Shown: positions 36,128 to 45,087 of the stretch, in pieces
How positions within the stretch are numbered: position 1 is the stretch's first letter
Layout: every line of letters begins with the position of its first letter
DNA from: Paramesorhizobium sp049065735
Lineage (GTDB): Bacteria; Pseudomonadota; Alphaproteobacteria; Rhizobiales; Rhizobiaceae
DNA: 64,000 nucleotides
Assembly (NCBI RefSeq): GCF_049065735.1
Contig: NZ_JBAKHD010000004.1
Coordinates: 248,001-312,000, forward strand
Direction of reading: 5' to 3'
Notes under the pieces: model-generated
What the model saw: only the letters and a program-made list of their open reading frames with translations
The model's database searches: none
Told to the model about the DNA's origin: nothing
Made by a program: the position numbers and the translations under genes

Positions 36128-36147
36128 TGCGATAGCCTGTGTGAGCG

Positions 36148-36288
36148 CCTTCCCTCCCCCTTGCGGGGAGGGTGGCCGAAGGGTCGGGTGGGGTGGAGAC
36201 GTTTGCGCGACGGTCTTCAAAGCAAGCGCATCCGTCACCACCCCCATCCGCTCGCTAACGCGGGCACCTTCCCCGCAAGGGGGAAGGA
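36148..36288. repeat. palindromic repeat, family B copy 3
   Basis: Starts CCTTCCCTCCCCCTTGCGGG, includes GGTGGCCGAAGGGTCGGGTG and ends CCCCGCAAGGGGGAAGG. It lies inside the ugp operon between ugpB and ugpA, 25 bases before ugpA. Confidence 0.85.
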
Positions 36289-36312
36289 GAAGATAACCGT
36301 CGAGGACCATGA

Positions 36313-37194
36313 ATGCCCCGCGCGATCTTTCCCAACAAACTCCTGCCATACCTTCTGCTCGCGCCGCAGCTTGCGATAACCGCTATCTTCTTCTATTGGC
36401 CAGCATTGCAGGCGATGTATCAGTCTGTGCTGCGGGAAGACCCGTTCGGGCTTTCGACGCAGTTTGTCGGGTTTGCCAATTTCGAGCGGGTTCTCTCCGA
36501 CCCAAATTATCTTCACGCCCTTCAAGTTACAGTCATCTTTTCCGTCGCCACCGCGGCGCTGGCGATGATCCCGGCGCTCTACCTCGCCGTCATGGCCGAT
36601 AAGGTGGTGCGCGGGCGCGGGCTTTATCGCACGCTCCTGATCTGGCCCTATGCGGTCGCGCCGGCCATAGCCGGAATGCTGTTCCTTTTCCTGTTCAATC
36701 CGTCCATCGGCACCATCGCCGTGATGCTGCGCAAGCTCGGACTCGATTGGGACCCGTTACTCAACGGTCCGCAGGCGATGATCCTCGTCGTCGCAGCGGC
36801 GGCGTGGAAGCAGATCAGCTATAATTTCCTGTTCTTCGTGGCTGGGCTCCAGGCGATCCCGAGATCACTGACCGAGGCGGCGGCCATTGACGGGGCAGGG
36901 GAGACGAAGCGCTTCTGGACCATCGTCTTTCCGCTGCTGGCGCCGACGAGTTTCTTCCTCCTCGTCATCAACACCGTCTACGCCTTTTTCGACACGTTCG
37001 GCATCATCCATGCGGTGACCGGCGGCGGGCCGGGCAAGGCGACCGAAACGCTGGTTTACAAGGTCTATAATGACGGCTTCGTCAATCTGATCCTGGGCGA
37101 CTCTGCCGCGCAGTCGGTGATCCTGATGGTCATCGTCATCGGGCTGACGGCCATCCAGTTCCGCTATGTCGAACGCCGCGTGCATTATGGGTGA
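36313..37194 (+). CDS. ugpA: sn-glycerol-3-phosphate ABC transporter permease UgpA
   Basis: A 293-residue inner-membrane permease with six helices and the EAA loop EAAAIDGAGETKRFWTIVFP. The UgpA-like N-terminus is LLPYLLLAPQLAITAIFFYW. It pairs with UgpE to form the channel. The ATG at 36313 follows the family B repeat closely; GAGGAC upstream may serve as ribosome site. ugpE starts ten bases after its stop. Confidence 0.94.
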   Translation: MPRAIFPNKLLPYLLLAPQLAITAIFFYWPALQAMYQSVLREDPFGLSTQFVGFANFERVLSDPNYLHALQVTVIFSVATAALAMIPALYLAVMADKVVRGRGLYRTLLIWPYAVAPAIAGMLFLFLFNPSIGTIAVMLRKLGLDWDPLLNGPQAMILVVAAAAWKQISYNFLFFVAGLQAIPRSLTEAAAIDGAGETKRFWTIVFPLLAPTSFFLLVINTVYAFFDTFGIIHAVTGGGPGKATETLVYKVYNDGFVNLILGDSAAQSVILMVIVIGLTAIQFRYVERRVHYG

Positions 37195-37204
37195 GGGAAA
37201 CCAG

Positions 37205-38053
37205 ATGATCGAAAACCGCACCTCACGCCGCATCCTCGCCCATGCCGTCCTGCTCATCGGCGTCTTTGTCGTCGCCTTTCCGATCTACTACACCTTCGTC
37301 GCTTCGACCCATTCGCTGCAGACCATCCTGCGCCCACCGCTGCCGCTGCTGCCGGGCGGCGAGTTTCTGAAAAACTATACGGACGCGCTCTTCGGCGGTT
37401 CCATCCGCATGGGCGGCGTCGGCGTGTGGCAGATGCTCTGGAACAGCACAGTCGTCGCCGTGCTCATCGCCGTCGGCAAGATTGTCATCTCCATTCTGTC
37501 GGCCTATGCGGTGGTGTTTTTCCGCTTTCCGCTGCGCATGACCTTCTTCTGGCTCATCTTCATCACGCTGATGCTGCCGGTCGAGGTGCGCATCCTGCCG
37601 ACCTATAAGGTGATGGTCGATTTCGGCCTGATCGATACCTATGCCGGGCTGACCCTGCCGCTGATGGCCTCGGCCACGGCGACGCTGCTCTTCCGGCAGT
37701 TCTTCATGACCATTCCGGGCGAGCTTGTCGAGGCGGCGCGGGTGGATGGGGCAGGGCCGTGGCGCTTCCTTAGGGATATCCTGCTGCCGCTGTCGAAAAC
37801 CAATATCGCCGCGCTGTTCGTCATCCAGTTCATCTATGGCTGGACGCAATATCTCTGGCCGTTGCTCGTCACCAACCGCAACGACATGAACACCATCGTC
37901 ATCGGCCTCAGGAAGATGATTTCCTTCGCCGATGCCGATACGCAATGGCATCTGGTGATGGCGACATCGATCCTCGCCATCCTGCCGCCGATCCTCGTCG
38001 TCCTGCTCATGCAGCGCTGGTTCGTTCGCGGCCTCGTCGAAATGGAGAAATAA
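37205..38053 (+). CDS. ugpE: sn-glycerol-3-phosphate ABC transporter permease UgpE
   Basis: A 282-residue permease with six helices and the EAA loop EAARVDGAGPWRFLRDILLP. Length and the start MIENRTSRRILAHAVLLIG match UgpE. The frame is open upstream to 37166 inside ugpA; the ATG at 37205 is preferred because it follows GTGAGGGAAACC. It ends one base before ugpC. Confidence 0.94.
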   Translation: MIENRTSRRILAHAVLLIGVFVVAFPIYYTFVASTHSLQTILRPPLPLLPGGEFLKNYTDALFGGSIRMGGVGVWQMLWNSTVVAVLIAVGKIVISILSAYAVVFFRFPLRMTFFWLIFITLMLPVEVRILPTYKVMVDFGLIDTYAGLTLPLMASATATLLFRQFFMTIPGELVEAARVDGAGPWRFLRDILLPLSKTNIAALFVIQFIYGWTQYLWPLLVTNRNDMNTIVIGLRKMISFADADTQWHLVMATSILAILPPILVVLLMQRWFVRGLVEMEK

Positions 38054-39109
<1,056 letters not shown>

Positions 39110-39116
39110 TAATGTG

Positions 39117-39380
39117 TTAAACCGCGCCCGGATGCTTCTGCACCATCCGCCGCCAGAAACTGAAGCGCTTGCGGCGGTGATGGACCGTCAGGTTGAAATC
39201 TTCCGAAACCAGATAATTCTGCGGCGCCATTTCCGTGGTGCAGCGTCCGGTAAGGCCGCCAAGAACATCATCGGGCAGGCGCTTATGGCACGTCGCCCTA
39301 TGGAAATCTTCCTCCGCCTCCCGCTGTGCGCGTGTAAGCGCCGAAACGGCATCGCGCCTGTGCTCTTCATGAAACCGCAT
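39117..39380 (-). CDS. small hypothetical protein
   Basis: An 87-residue basic protein (MRFHEEHRRDAVSALTRAQR at the start, ending KRFSFWRRMVQKHPGAV). No domain, signal peptide or membrane helix is evident. A good ribosome site, GGCGGAGG, lies seven bases before the ATG, which favours a real gene. It is convergent with ugpC, with seven bases between. I do not recognise it. Confidence 0.5.
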   Translation of the reverse strand: MRFHEEHRRDAVSALTRAQREAEEDFHRATCHKRLPDDVLGGLTGRCTTEMAPQNYLVSEDFNLTVHHRRKRFSFWRRMVQKHPGAV

Positions 39381-39632
39381 GATCGTGCCTCCGCCTTAAA
39401 GTAGGTAAATCGCCTATTAACCTGCAAACACGACGGCGGTTGCATGGCGCAAGATCACGTTTTGCGACAGGCAGTCATTAATTCTGTTCTTATTTAACGG
39501 CACCCGAGTGTTCAATAAAATTTTTCGCCTAATTGTAATATAGATCGCGCCGCGATCTGCATTCATTGTGCATTCATCAATATCGCATCAGTCTGGCCTG
39601 ACGGAGATTCGCTTCAATTAGGAGAGGTGTCC

Positions 39633-40157
39633 ATGAAAAGGTTCTTATCGGCAATTTGCAGCGTTATACTCGGGCTTGCCGTCGCCCTCACATCCATCGT
39701 TCCCGCAAGCGCGGCGCCGCTTCGGGCGGTAGAGGTCGAGCCGGCTTCGAAAGTTGTTGAGGTTCAGCATCGTGAATGGCGCCACGGCCGGCATCATTGG
39801 CGCGACCGCAGGGGTTGGCATGGCCGCCCGGGCTGGCGTCACGGCCCTCGTCCGGGATATCGTCATGGCTGGCATCGGGGATACCGTTCCGGCTATTGGC
39901 GCGGCTATCGCGGCTACCGTTATTACCGGCCCGGCTACAGGCGTTATAATGACGGGTGGTGGTATCCGCTCGCGGCCTTCGGCCTCGGCGCAGCCATAGG
40001 CGGCGCCATCGCCAACCAGCCGACGCGCGTGGTTCCAAGCTATGCCAATAACCATGTCGCTTGGTGTTCGGCCAGATACCGGTCCTACCGGGCTTATGAC
40101 AACACCTACCAGCCCTATAACGGCCCTCGGCGCCAATGCTACTCGCCCTATAGCTGA
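39633..40157 (+). CDS. BA14K-family exported protein
   Basis: A 174-residue protein with signal peptide (ICSVILGLAVALTSIVPASA), a long Arg/His/Gly/Tyr-rich region (HGRHHWRDRRGWHGRPGWRH and similar repeats to about residue 110), one hydrophobic segment (WYPLAAFGLGAAIGGAIA) and the BA14K end HVAWCSARYRSYRAYDN... CYSPY. BA14K proteins were described from Brucella as an immunogenic, lectin-like protein. The ATG at 39633 follows AGGAGAGG; a GTG at 39627 is in frame. A hairpin terminator follows. Confidence 0.88.
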   Translation: MKRFLSAICSVILGLAVALTSIVPASAAPLRAVEVEPASKVVEVQHREWRHGRHHWRDRRGWHGRPGWRHGPRPGYRHGWHRGYRSGYWRGYRGYRYYRPGYRRYNDGWWYPLAAFGLGAAIGGAIANQPTRVVPSYANNHVAWCSARYRSYRAYDNTYQPYNGPRRQCYSPYS

Positions 40158-40180
40158 CGGGTAGGGATATCAGTGGTGAT

Positions 40181-40208
40181 AAGGCGGCTTCACGGAGCCG
40201 CCTTTTCT
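40181..40208 (+). terminator. rho-independent terminator after the BA14K gene
   Basis: AAGGCGGCT (40181-40189) and AGCCGCCTT (40196-40204) form a nine-base stem with a six-base loop, followed by TTCTG. It lies 24 bases after the BA14K stop and before the convergent methyltransferase fusion end, and may serve both directions. Confidence 0.8.
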
Positions 40209-40245
40209 GCTCGGTCCCTGATCGCCCCGTTTCGATGGCAGACTG

Positions 40246-42861
40246 CTAATCAGCAGCCACAAATGTTTCCTCTATGGCCGTCGCCGCCAAAAGAGCACTA
40301 GACAGCCCTTCGACTGCGGCTGCATTCTCTTGCTCCAACTGCTCGCGCGTGGCGATCGACTGGGCAACCGAGGCTGAGAAATGCGCAAGGCGTTCAGGAT
40401 CATCGGGAATCGGGACCAACATATTACGAATATGATCCGGTTCTAAATGTTGCTGAACAGCACCGTATTCATTCCGGAGCATCTGGTCCTGAGCGTACTT
40501 CGTCTGGAGAAAACCAAACACATAGTGACGTAAACGTTCATCGCCGATTCGGACACGGATTAGATCATCGCTGACGATTGCGCCATCGTATTTCCGGGTG
40601 ATGTAGCTGATGCGCCCGATAGAGCCAGACCTTGTTATAACAATATCCCCGCGCCTCACTCTTATGGCGCCAATAGTCCTCAGTTGAGACGTGCTAGCTC
40701 GTGCAACGTCAATTATCTTCACACTCTCGCTGCGCTCTTGGAGAAGCGCAGATGGGGTATAATAAAATTCCGTTGTCGGCCCTGCTTCATCGACAATAAT
40801 GTTTTCGCTCTTGAATCTGGGCCCTTTAAAAATTTTAATGTCCGGTTCTAGCTCTCCTATGGTCGAAACTGTCCATCCTTCTTTCCCGTCGAGCGCAGCA
40901 ACTTTTTCCAACGTTTCATTGAGGTGGGGGAGGAACATCTGCGGATTGATTCGAAGGTGAGTATCTATATCTCCACGCCGAATTGCAAAGTGATAGCCGG
41001 AATTCGCCATAGAACCGACCTTAAACTCTTTAAACGCGGTCAAAATCTCATCGAGATCGTGATCAATATCTTCCGTGAGTTTGTTAGCTGCATCTCGCTT
41101 GAAAATAGGCACACCTTCACTGTCTTGTCCGATCTTGCGAGAAATTGCCATGAATATCGGATAGTCTTCTAAAACCTCACCCACTTCTTTCTTCCGAAGA
41201 ACAAGTAGGCACGTTCGAACTCCAGTGTGCGGCTGAAAGGTATTTTTATGGCAATTAATTACGGCAAGTAGCTGACATTCGCGGAAGAGCAATTCTCGTC
41301 CGGGCCTGTAGGTTGCTGTGTCTAAGAAGCTCTTCGGCATGACAATGCCGAGATGTCCCCCAGGAGCGAGCCAGTCTACGCAGCGCTCGAAAAACAACAG
41401 TTCTGGTGGTGTTCCCTCCGGCGCAAGCTCTTGCGTGGGGACAAACGATCCGTCCTGCTCTACCCAACGCTTTCCGGTTTCAAAGCGCCTAAGCACGTCC
41501 GAGTGGGTTACCCTTCCGTCGCCGATACCTGCGAATGGCGGATTGGTTAGAATCACACGGGGCACACCCTTGCCGGCACGCGCTATGATTGTTTTGTCGA
41601 AATCGCTATAGTCTCCTAGACTGTTTCCAGCAGTCATACCGGCATGACCATCGCCGTTGAGAATCATCGCTGTTTTGGCGACCTTCACTAGGCGCTTATG
41701 AACCTCAACCATGAAAAGGCTATTTCGATGGCGATCGAGCTGACGCTGCTTAGCTGTTGGCGTGCCCTCACCCTCGGCGACTTTCCGCCGCACGTACCGC
41801 ATCGTCCCGGTTAGGAATCCGCCCGACCCTCCCGCAGGATCCAGGACAACGTCATCATAGGCAGGATCGACCATTGCAACCAAAAGATTTATAATGAACC
41901 TATTGGTGAAGAACTGTCCCGCCTGTCTCTTCAAATAAACTGAGGTATATTGCTCATAGGCCTGCCCCATGATGTCCCAATCGTCAGCCGCATTGAAGTC
42001 AGCCAGGAGCTGATAGTCCTGCAACTCAACGACGACATCTGCGATCGCTTGAGGCCCAACTGTAATCCGTTCGTGATTTGAAAATATTCCGGGATTGTTC
42101 CGCCTGATTTGATCAAACAGTGCTCCGATACGTCCCGCGACGATGTCTCGGCCCTCTGGGCTGTTGTATTCTTCCGGAGTGCAGTAGAACTCAGGAAGGT
42201 CAGAGCCCGCTTCCTCGTCTTGTGCTTTGGCCAGGATAATCCGCACCATATCCATGGTAAGGTCTTCTTCCTCGCCGTCATGTCCCATGCCATGCAGTCT
42301 GTTATGGCTGCGCCGCAATAATCCCTTTATATCGCGTGGGCGAAGAAGCTCTGACTTCCGCCTACGACCTAGACTATCCCAGCTTTCTCCAAAGCGAGGT
42401 ATTCCAATCCATGTGCGGAGTTCATTTTGCGGCTGAGAAAACCGTCGATAATAGAGCACCTCGTCCTTATTGCCGGACCCGTTAAACCAAACACAGCCTT
42501 CTGCACTCGTATTAAAGGTATAGGAGACGAGTTGATTGTGCCCTTCTGTTTTAGTCGGTGCCTTGCACTCTACGAGAAGCCGTATGCGCCCCTGGTCTCG
42601 GTTTGCGCAGGCGTCGGCGTCATAATAAATAGCAATGTCGGCCCGAATGGGGTTGCCGTGCCGATCCAGCATATCTTTGGATCCATGACGGATCGGCAGT
42701 TCGCGGCGCATTACATTCTTCGGATAGCGATATTCAAAATGAAGAGTGCGCAGATATCGCTGCCGAACAAACTCCTCAGGTGTAGGCTCAAGCGGCTCGT
42801 TGGTCAAAAAGCAATGAATCTTCCCTTCGTCGTTAAGTACGACGTCAAATTCGTCCGTCAC
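40246..42861 (-). CDS. single-chain restriction-modification protein (nuclease-N6-adenine MTase-specificity fusion)
   Basis: An 871-residue protein with three parts. Residues about 28-110 resemble the type I R-subunit N-terminal nuclease, with a PD-(D/E)xK-like set: D75 in IRADIAIYY and E98-C-K100 in LLVECKAPT. Residues about 290-620 are an HsdM-type N6-adenine methylase: GQFFTNRFIINLL, motif I DPAGGSGGFL (341-350) and motif IV NPPF (440-443). Residues about 690-840 resemble one HsdS target-recognition half (GDIVITRSGSIGRISYIT, VQQHLEPDHIRNMLVPIPDD). No helicase/translocase motifs and no separate hsdR or hsdS genes are present. It therefore looks like a type IIG-like solitary enzyme that both cuts and methylates. 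It is AT-richer than its neighbours and sits beside tRNA-Ser, both signs of transfer. Confidence 0.88.
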   Translation of the reverse strand: MTDEFDVVLNDEGKIHCFLTNEPLEPTPEEFVRQRYLRTLHFEYRYPKNVMRRELPIRHGSKDMLDRHGNPIRADIAIYYDADACANRDQGRIRLLVECKAPTKTEGHNQLVSYTFNTSAEGCVWFNGSGNKDEVLYYRRFSQPQNELRTWIGIPRFGESWDSLGRRRKSELLRPRDIKGLLRRSHNRLHGMGHDGEEEDLTMDMVRIILAKAQDEEAGSDLPEFYCTPEEYNSPEGRDIVAGRIGALFDQIRRNNPGIFSNHERITVGPQAIADVVVELQDYQLLADFNAADDWDIMGQAYEQYTSVYLKRQAGQFFTNRFIINLLVAMVDPAYDDVVLDPAGGSGGFLTGTMRYVRRKVAEGEGTPTAKQRQLDRHRNSLFMVEVHKRLVKVAKTAMILNGDGHAGMTAGNSLGDYSDFDKTIIARAGKGVPRVILTNPPFAGIGDGRVTHSDVLRRFETGKRWVEQDGSFVPTQELAPEGTPPELLFFERCVDWLAPGGHLGIVMPKSFLDTATYRPGRELLFRECQLLAVINCHKNTFQPHTGVRTCLLVLRKKEVGEVLEDYPIFMAISRKIGQDSEGVPIFKRDAANKLTEDIDHDLDEILTAFKEFKVGSMANSGYHFAIRRGDIDTHLRINPQMFLPHLNETLEKVAALDGKEGWTVSTIGELEPDIKIFKGPRFKSENIIVDEAGPTTEFYYTPSALLQERSESVKIIDVARASTSQLRTIGAIRVRRGDIVITRSGSIGRISYITRKYDGAIVSDDLIRVRIGDERLRHYVFGFLQTKYAQDQMLRNEYGAVQQHLEPDHIRNMLVPIPDDPERLAHFSASVAQSIATREQLEQENAAAVEGLSSALLAATAIEETFVAAD

Positions 42862-42937
42862 TCGCTTCCGAACCCCCGATTATTGGCAGCGCCTTACTAT
42901 TATTGAGCCGCTTCACGAAGCCCCCGCTCTACGACTA

Positions 42938-43027
42938 TGGCGGAGGGGGTGGGATTCGAACCCACGGTGGACTCGCGCCCACGCCGGTTTTCAAGACCGG
43001 TGCCTTAAACCGCTCGGCCACCCCTCC
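42938..43027 (-). tRNA. tRNA-Ser (anticodon TGA)
   Basis: On the minus strand it starts GGAGGGGTGGCCGAGCGG and ends with T-arm GGGTTCGAATCCC, acceptor CCCCTCC, discriminator G and encoded CCA. The anticodon arm is CCGGT-CTTGAAA-ACCGG, anticodon TGA. The long variable arm fits tRNA-Ser. It lies 76 bases before the start of the restriction-modification fusion, a typical site for acquired genes. A short open frame on the plus strand over it is an artefact. Confidence 0.96.
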
Positions 43028-43562
43028 AACTGTCTGTTTCGCTAGCTTTCAGGAATTCGAGCGTTCGGCATTCCGCCGATTGCAACCGTTCTTGCTACCG
43101 AATAATTGGTCTTTAGCGTGCTGCGGAAGGCGCCGTCAACAGCCTCCTGGCTTGGATAAGCCAAACCGGGAGGCTTGTTGACGATGATCTCACGCTTCTT
43201 GCGTGGAACGGCCTTCTTGGATTTTATTTATATACGACGCAACTGACCGCGCATTTAAACAAACTCGGTTCATAAATTTGAATTAAAAAGCACAATAATC
43301 CGTGAAATCGAATTATTTCAATGGTTTGGGGAAAGTGTTCGTATCGGGGTCTTGCCAAGGCGGCGCGGGTCAGACAAGACTATGCCCAGTGGTTCATGTC
43401 GCTGTTTCGTCACCGCAGGGCCACATTCTTTTAATGTCGTGTCAACGAATCGATGGCAAGAGTTTCGGGTGGGACTGGTTGTGACCACCGATTGCCGCGT
43501 CAGTCGCAGCGTTGCGTAGAAACGCGGGTCATTGCAATGGGTTGGAAGACGGGGACGGCCAA
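43028..43562. other. long intergenic region with a hairpin and an AT-rich stretch
   Basis: About 535 bases without a convincing gene. CGTCAACAGCCTCC (43134-43147) and GGGAGGCTTGTTGACG (43168-43183) form an imperfect hairpin. Positions 43215-43320 are AT-rich (TTTTATTTATATACG, ATAAATTTGAATTAAAAAG) and could hold the rlpA promoter. I see no RNA gene. Confidence 0.5.
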
Positions 43563-44846
43563 TTGACGGCTGAGAATAATTTATCGAGCGGATACCGGAA
43601 GGGGCGCAATCATTTGCGCGTGGCTGGTGTCTTCATTCTGGGCGCCTGCCTTGCCGCCTGCGCCTCGCCGGAACCGAAGCCGAAAAAACACCGCCCGAAG
43701 GAATTTTTCGCCGAATCCGAATATGGCGTGAAGGCAAGTCCGCGCATCATCTCCAATTTCGTCTCCAGGATGCCGCGTGGCGGCGGGCGTGATCAGATCG
43801 GCAAGCCCTATCAGGTGCGGGGCAAGTGGTATTATCCTAAGGAGGAGCCGGGCTATACGCGAACCGGCAAGGCTTCCTGGTATGGTTCCGCCTTTCATGG
43901 CCGGCTGACGGCCAATGGCGAAGTCTATGACATGAACCATCTCTCCGCCGCGCATCCGACCATGCCTTTGCCGAGCTATGCGCGCGTCACAAACCTCGCC
44001 AATGGCAATTCCGTCATCGTCCGCGTCAATGATCGCGGTCCCTATGCGAGCGACCGGGTGATCGACCTGTCGCAGCGCGCCGCGGATATGCTCGATTACA
44101 AGCATCACGGCACCGCTGACGTGAAGGTGGAGTATGTCGGCCGCGCGCCGCTGGAAGGCCGCGACGACGAATTCCTGCTGGCATCGTTCCGCAGCGGCTC
44201 CGATCCCATCGGCCAGCCGGCGAGCGGCGTGATGATCGCCATGGCGGGCCCGACGCCGACCGCGCCGCTGCCCGGCGCCCGTCCCATGCCGGACATGATG
44301 ACGAATCCGGCAATGCCGCAGCCGGCGGTCTGGGAGGCCGGGCCGAGCGGGAGCAGTCTGCAGCCGCCTGTGCCGCAAATGCCTGGTGCCGTGGGCGAGG
44401 GCGATCCGGTGCTTCCGGCCATCGGACCGATCGTAACCGAGAAGCCGGCCATTCTCTTCGGCATCGCCCACGCGCGCGGTCTCAATGGAAATGCGGCGCT
44501 TGCCGGCTATGCCGATGAGCGCGTTGCCACCGCCAACAGCGTCGAAGCCCATGCGTATGCGAGTGTGCTCACGCCTTCGGCAGTCTCGGACGCCTGGAAG
44601 AAGCTGGGTGTCGAGACGAGCGCCTCCGGGGGCGCGGAATATATCGACGCCGGTTTCTTCAACAATAAGGCCGAAGCCGACCGCATTGCCGCCGCGCTTG
44701 TTCCTTATGGCAAGGTCGAGCGCACGAAGGTGCCGACCGAAAATGGCGAGCTCTACGGCATAACGATTGCCGGAAGCAGCGACGCCTTGCTCAAGGCCGC
44801 CTGGGCCGCGGGCGCGACGGATGCTTTCGTGGTGCGGCCGGAATAG
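43563..44846 (+). CDS. rlpA: septal ring lytic transglycosylase RlpA (lipoprotein)
   Basis: About 427 residues. The lipobox in FILGACLAACAS gives a lipid-anchored envelope protein. The RlpA double-psi barrel is clear: TGKASWYGSAFHGRLTANGE, YDMNHLSAAHPTMPLPSYAR, then VRVNDRGPYASDRVIDLSQR with the catalytic Asp. A Pro-rich linker leads to a C-terminal SPOR-like domain (ASGGAEYIDAGFFNNKAEAD onward). RlpA cleaves naked glycan strands at the septum. There is no in-frame ATG before the lipobox; TTG at 43563, after GGGGACGG, is the best start, with TTG at 43542 or 43512 as alternatives. Confidence 0.9.
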   Translation: MTAENNLSSGYRKGRNHLRVAGVFILGACLAACASPEPKPKKHRPKEFFAESEYGVKASPRIISNFVSRMPRGGGRDQIGKPYQVRGKWYYPKEEPGYTRTGKASWYGSAFHGRLTANGEVYDMNHLSAAHPTMPLPSYARVTNLANGNSVIVRVNDRGPYASDRVIDLSQRAADMLDYKHHGTADVKVEYVGRAPLEGRDDEFLLASFRSGSDPIGQPASGVMIAMAGPTPTAPLPGARPMPDMMTNPAMPQPAVWEAGPSGSSLQPPVPQMPGAVGEGDPVLPAIGPIVTEKPAILFGIAHARGLNGNAALAGYADERVATANSVEAHAYASVLTPSAVSDAWKKLGVETSASGGAEYIDAGFFNNKAEADRIAAALVPYGKVERTKVPTENGELYGITIAGSSDALLKAAWAAGATDAFVVRPE

Positions 44847-44937
44847 AGGCTGATCTGCGGTTGCTCAAGGCGGGGCTGACATGCCGTTGGAGCATTTCAA
44901 ATTGAAATGGAAGCGCTGGCGGGACAGTACCCCCCTC

Positions 44938-45087
44938 TGTCCTGCCGGACATCTCCCCCTCAAGGGGGGAGATTGGCCTTCATCCATGAAGGCGCTTAAT
45001 TCTGCGGCGTTGGCGATTAGCGAAAGCGAAACTCCCATCCAATCTCCCCCCATGAGGGGGAGATGCCCGGCAGGGCAGAGGGGGGTA
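44938..45087. repeat. palindromic repeat, family A copy 3, at a gene start
   Basis: About 150 bases with ends TACCCCCCTCTGTCCTGCCG and complement; the interior GGCCTTCATCCATGAAGGCG resembles copies 1 and 2. The TTG seen in the other copies' CCCCTTGAGGGGGAG arm is ATG here (45052), and this ATG is in frame with the downstream carboxypeptidase. Confidence 0.88.

Noticed and set aside
40210..43030. Attachment-site duplication of the tRNA-Ser 3' end bounding the restriction-modification gene.
   Set aside because: I looked for a copy of the tRNA end near 40210-40245 and found none, and no integrase is present.
42903..43181. A 92-residue plus-strand frame with GGGGGIRTHGG.
   Set aside because: It is the reverse of tRNA-Ser, a well-known false annotation.
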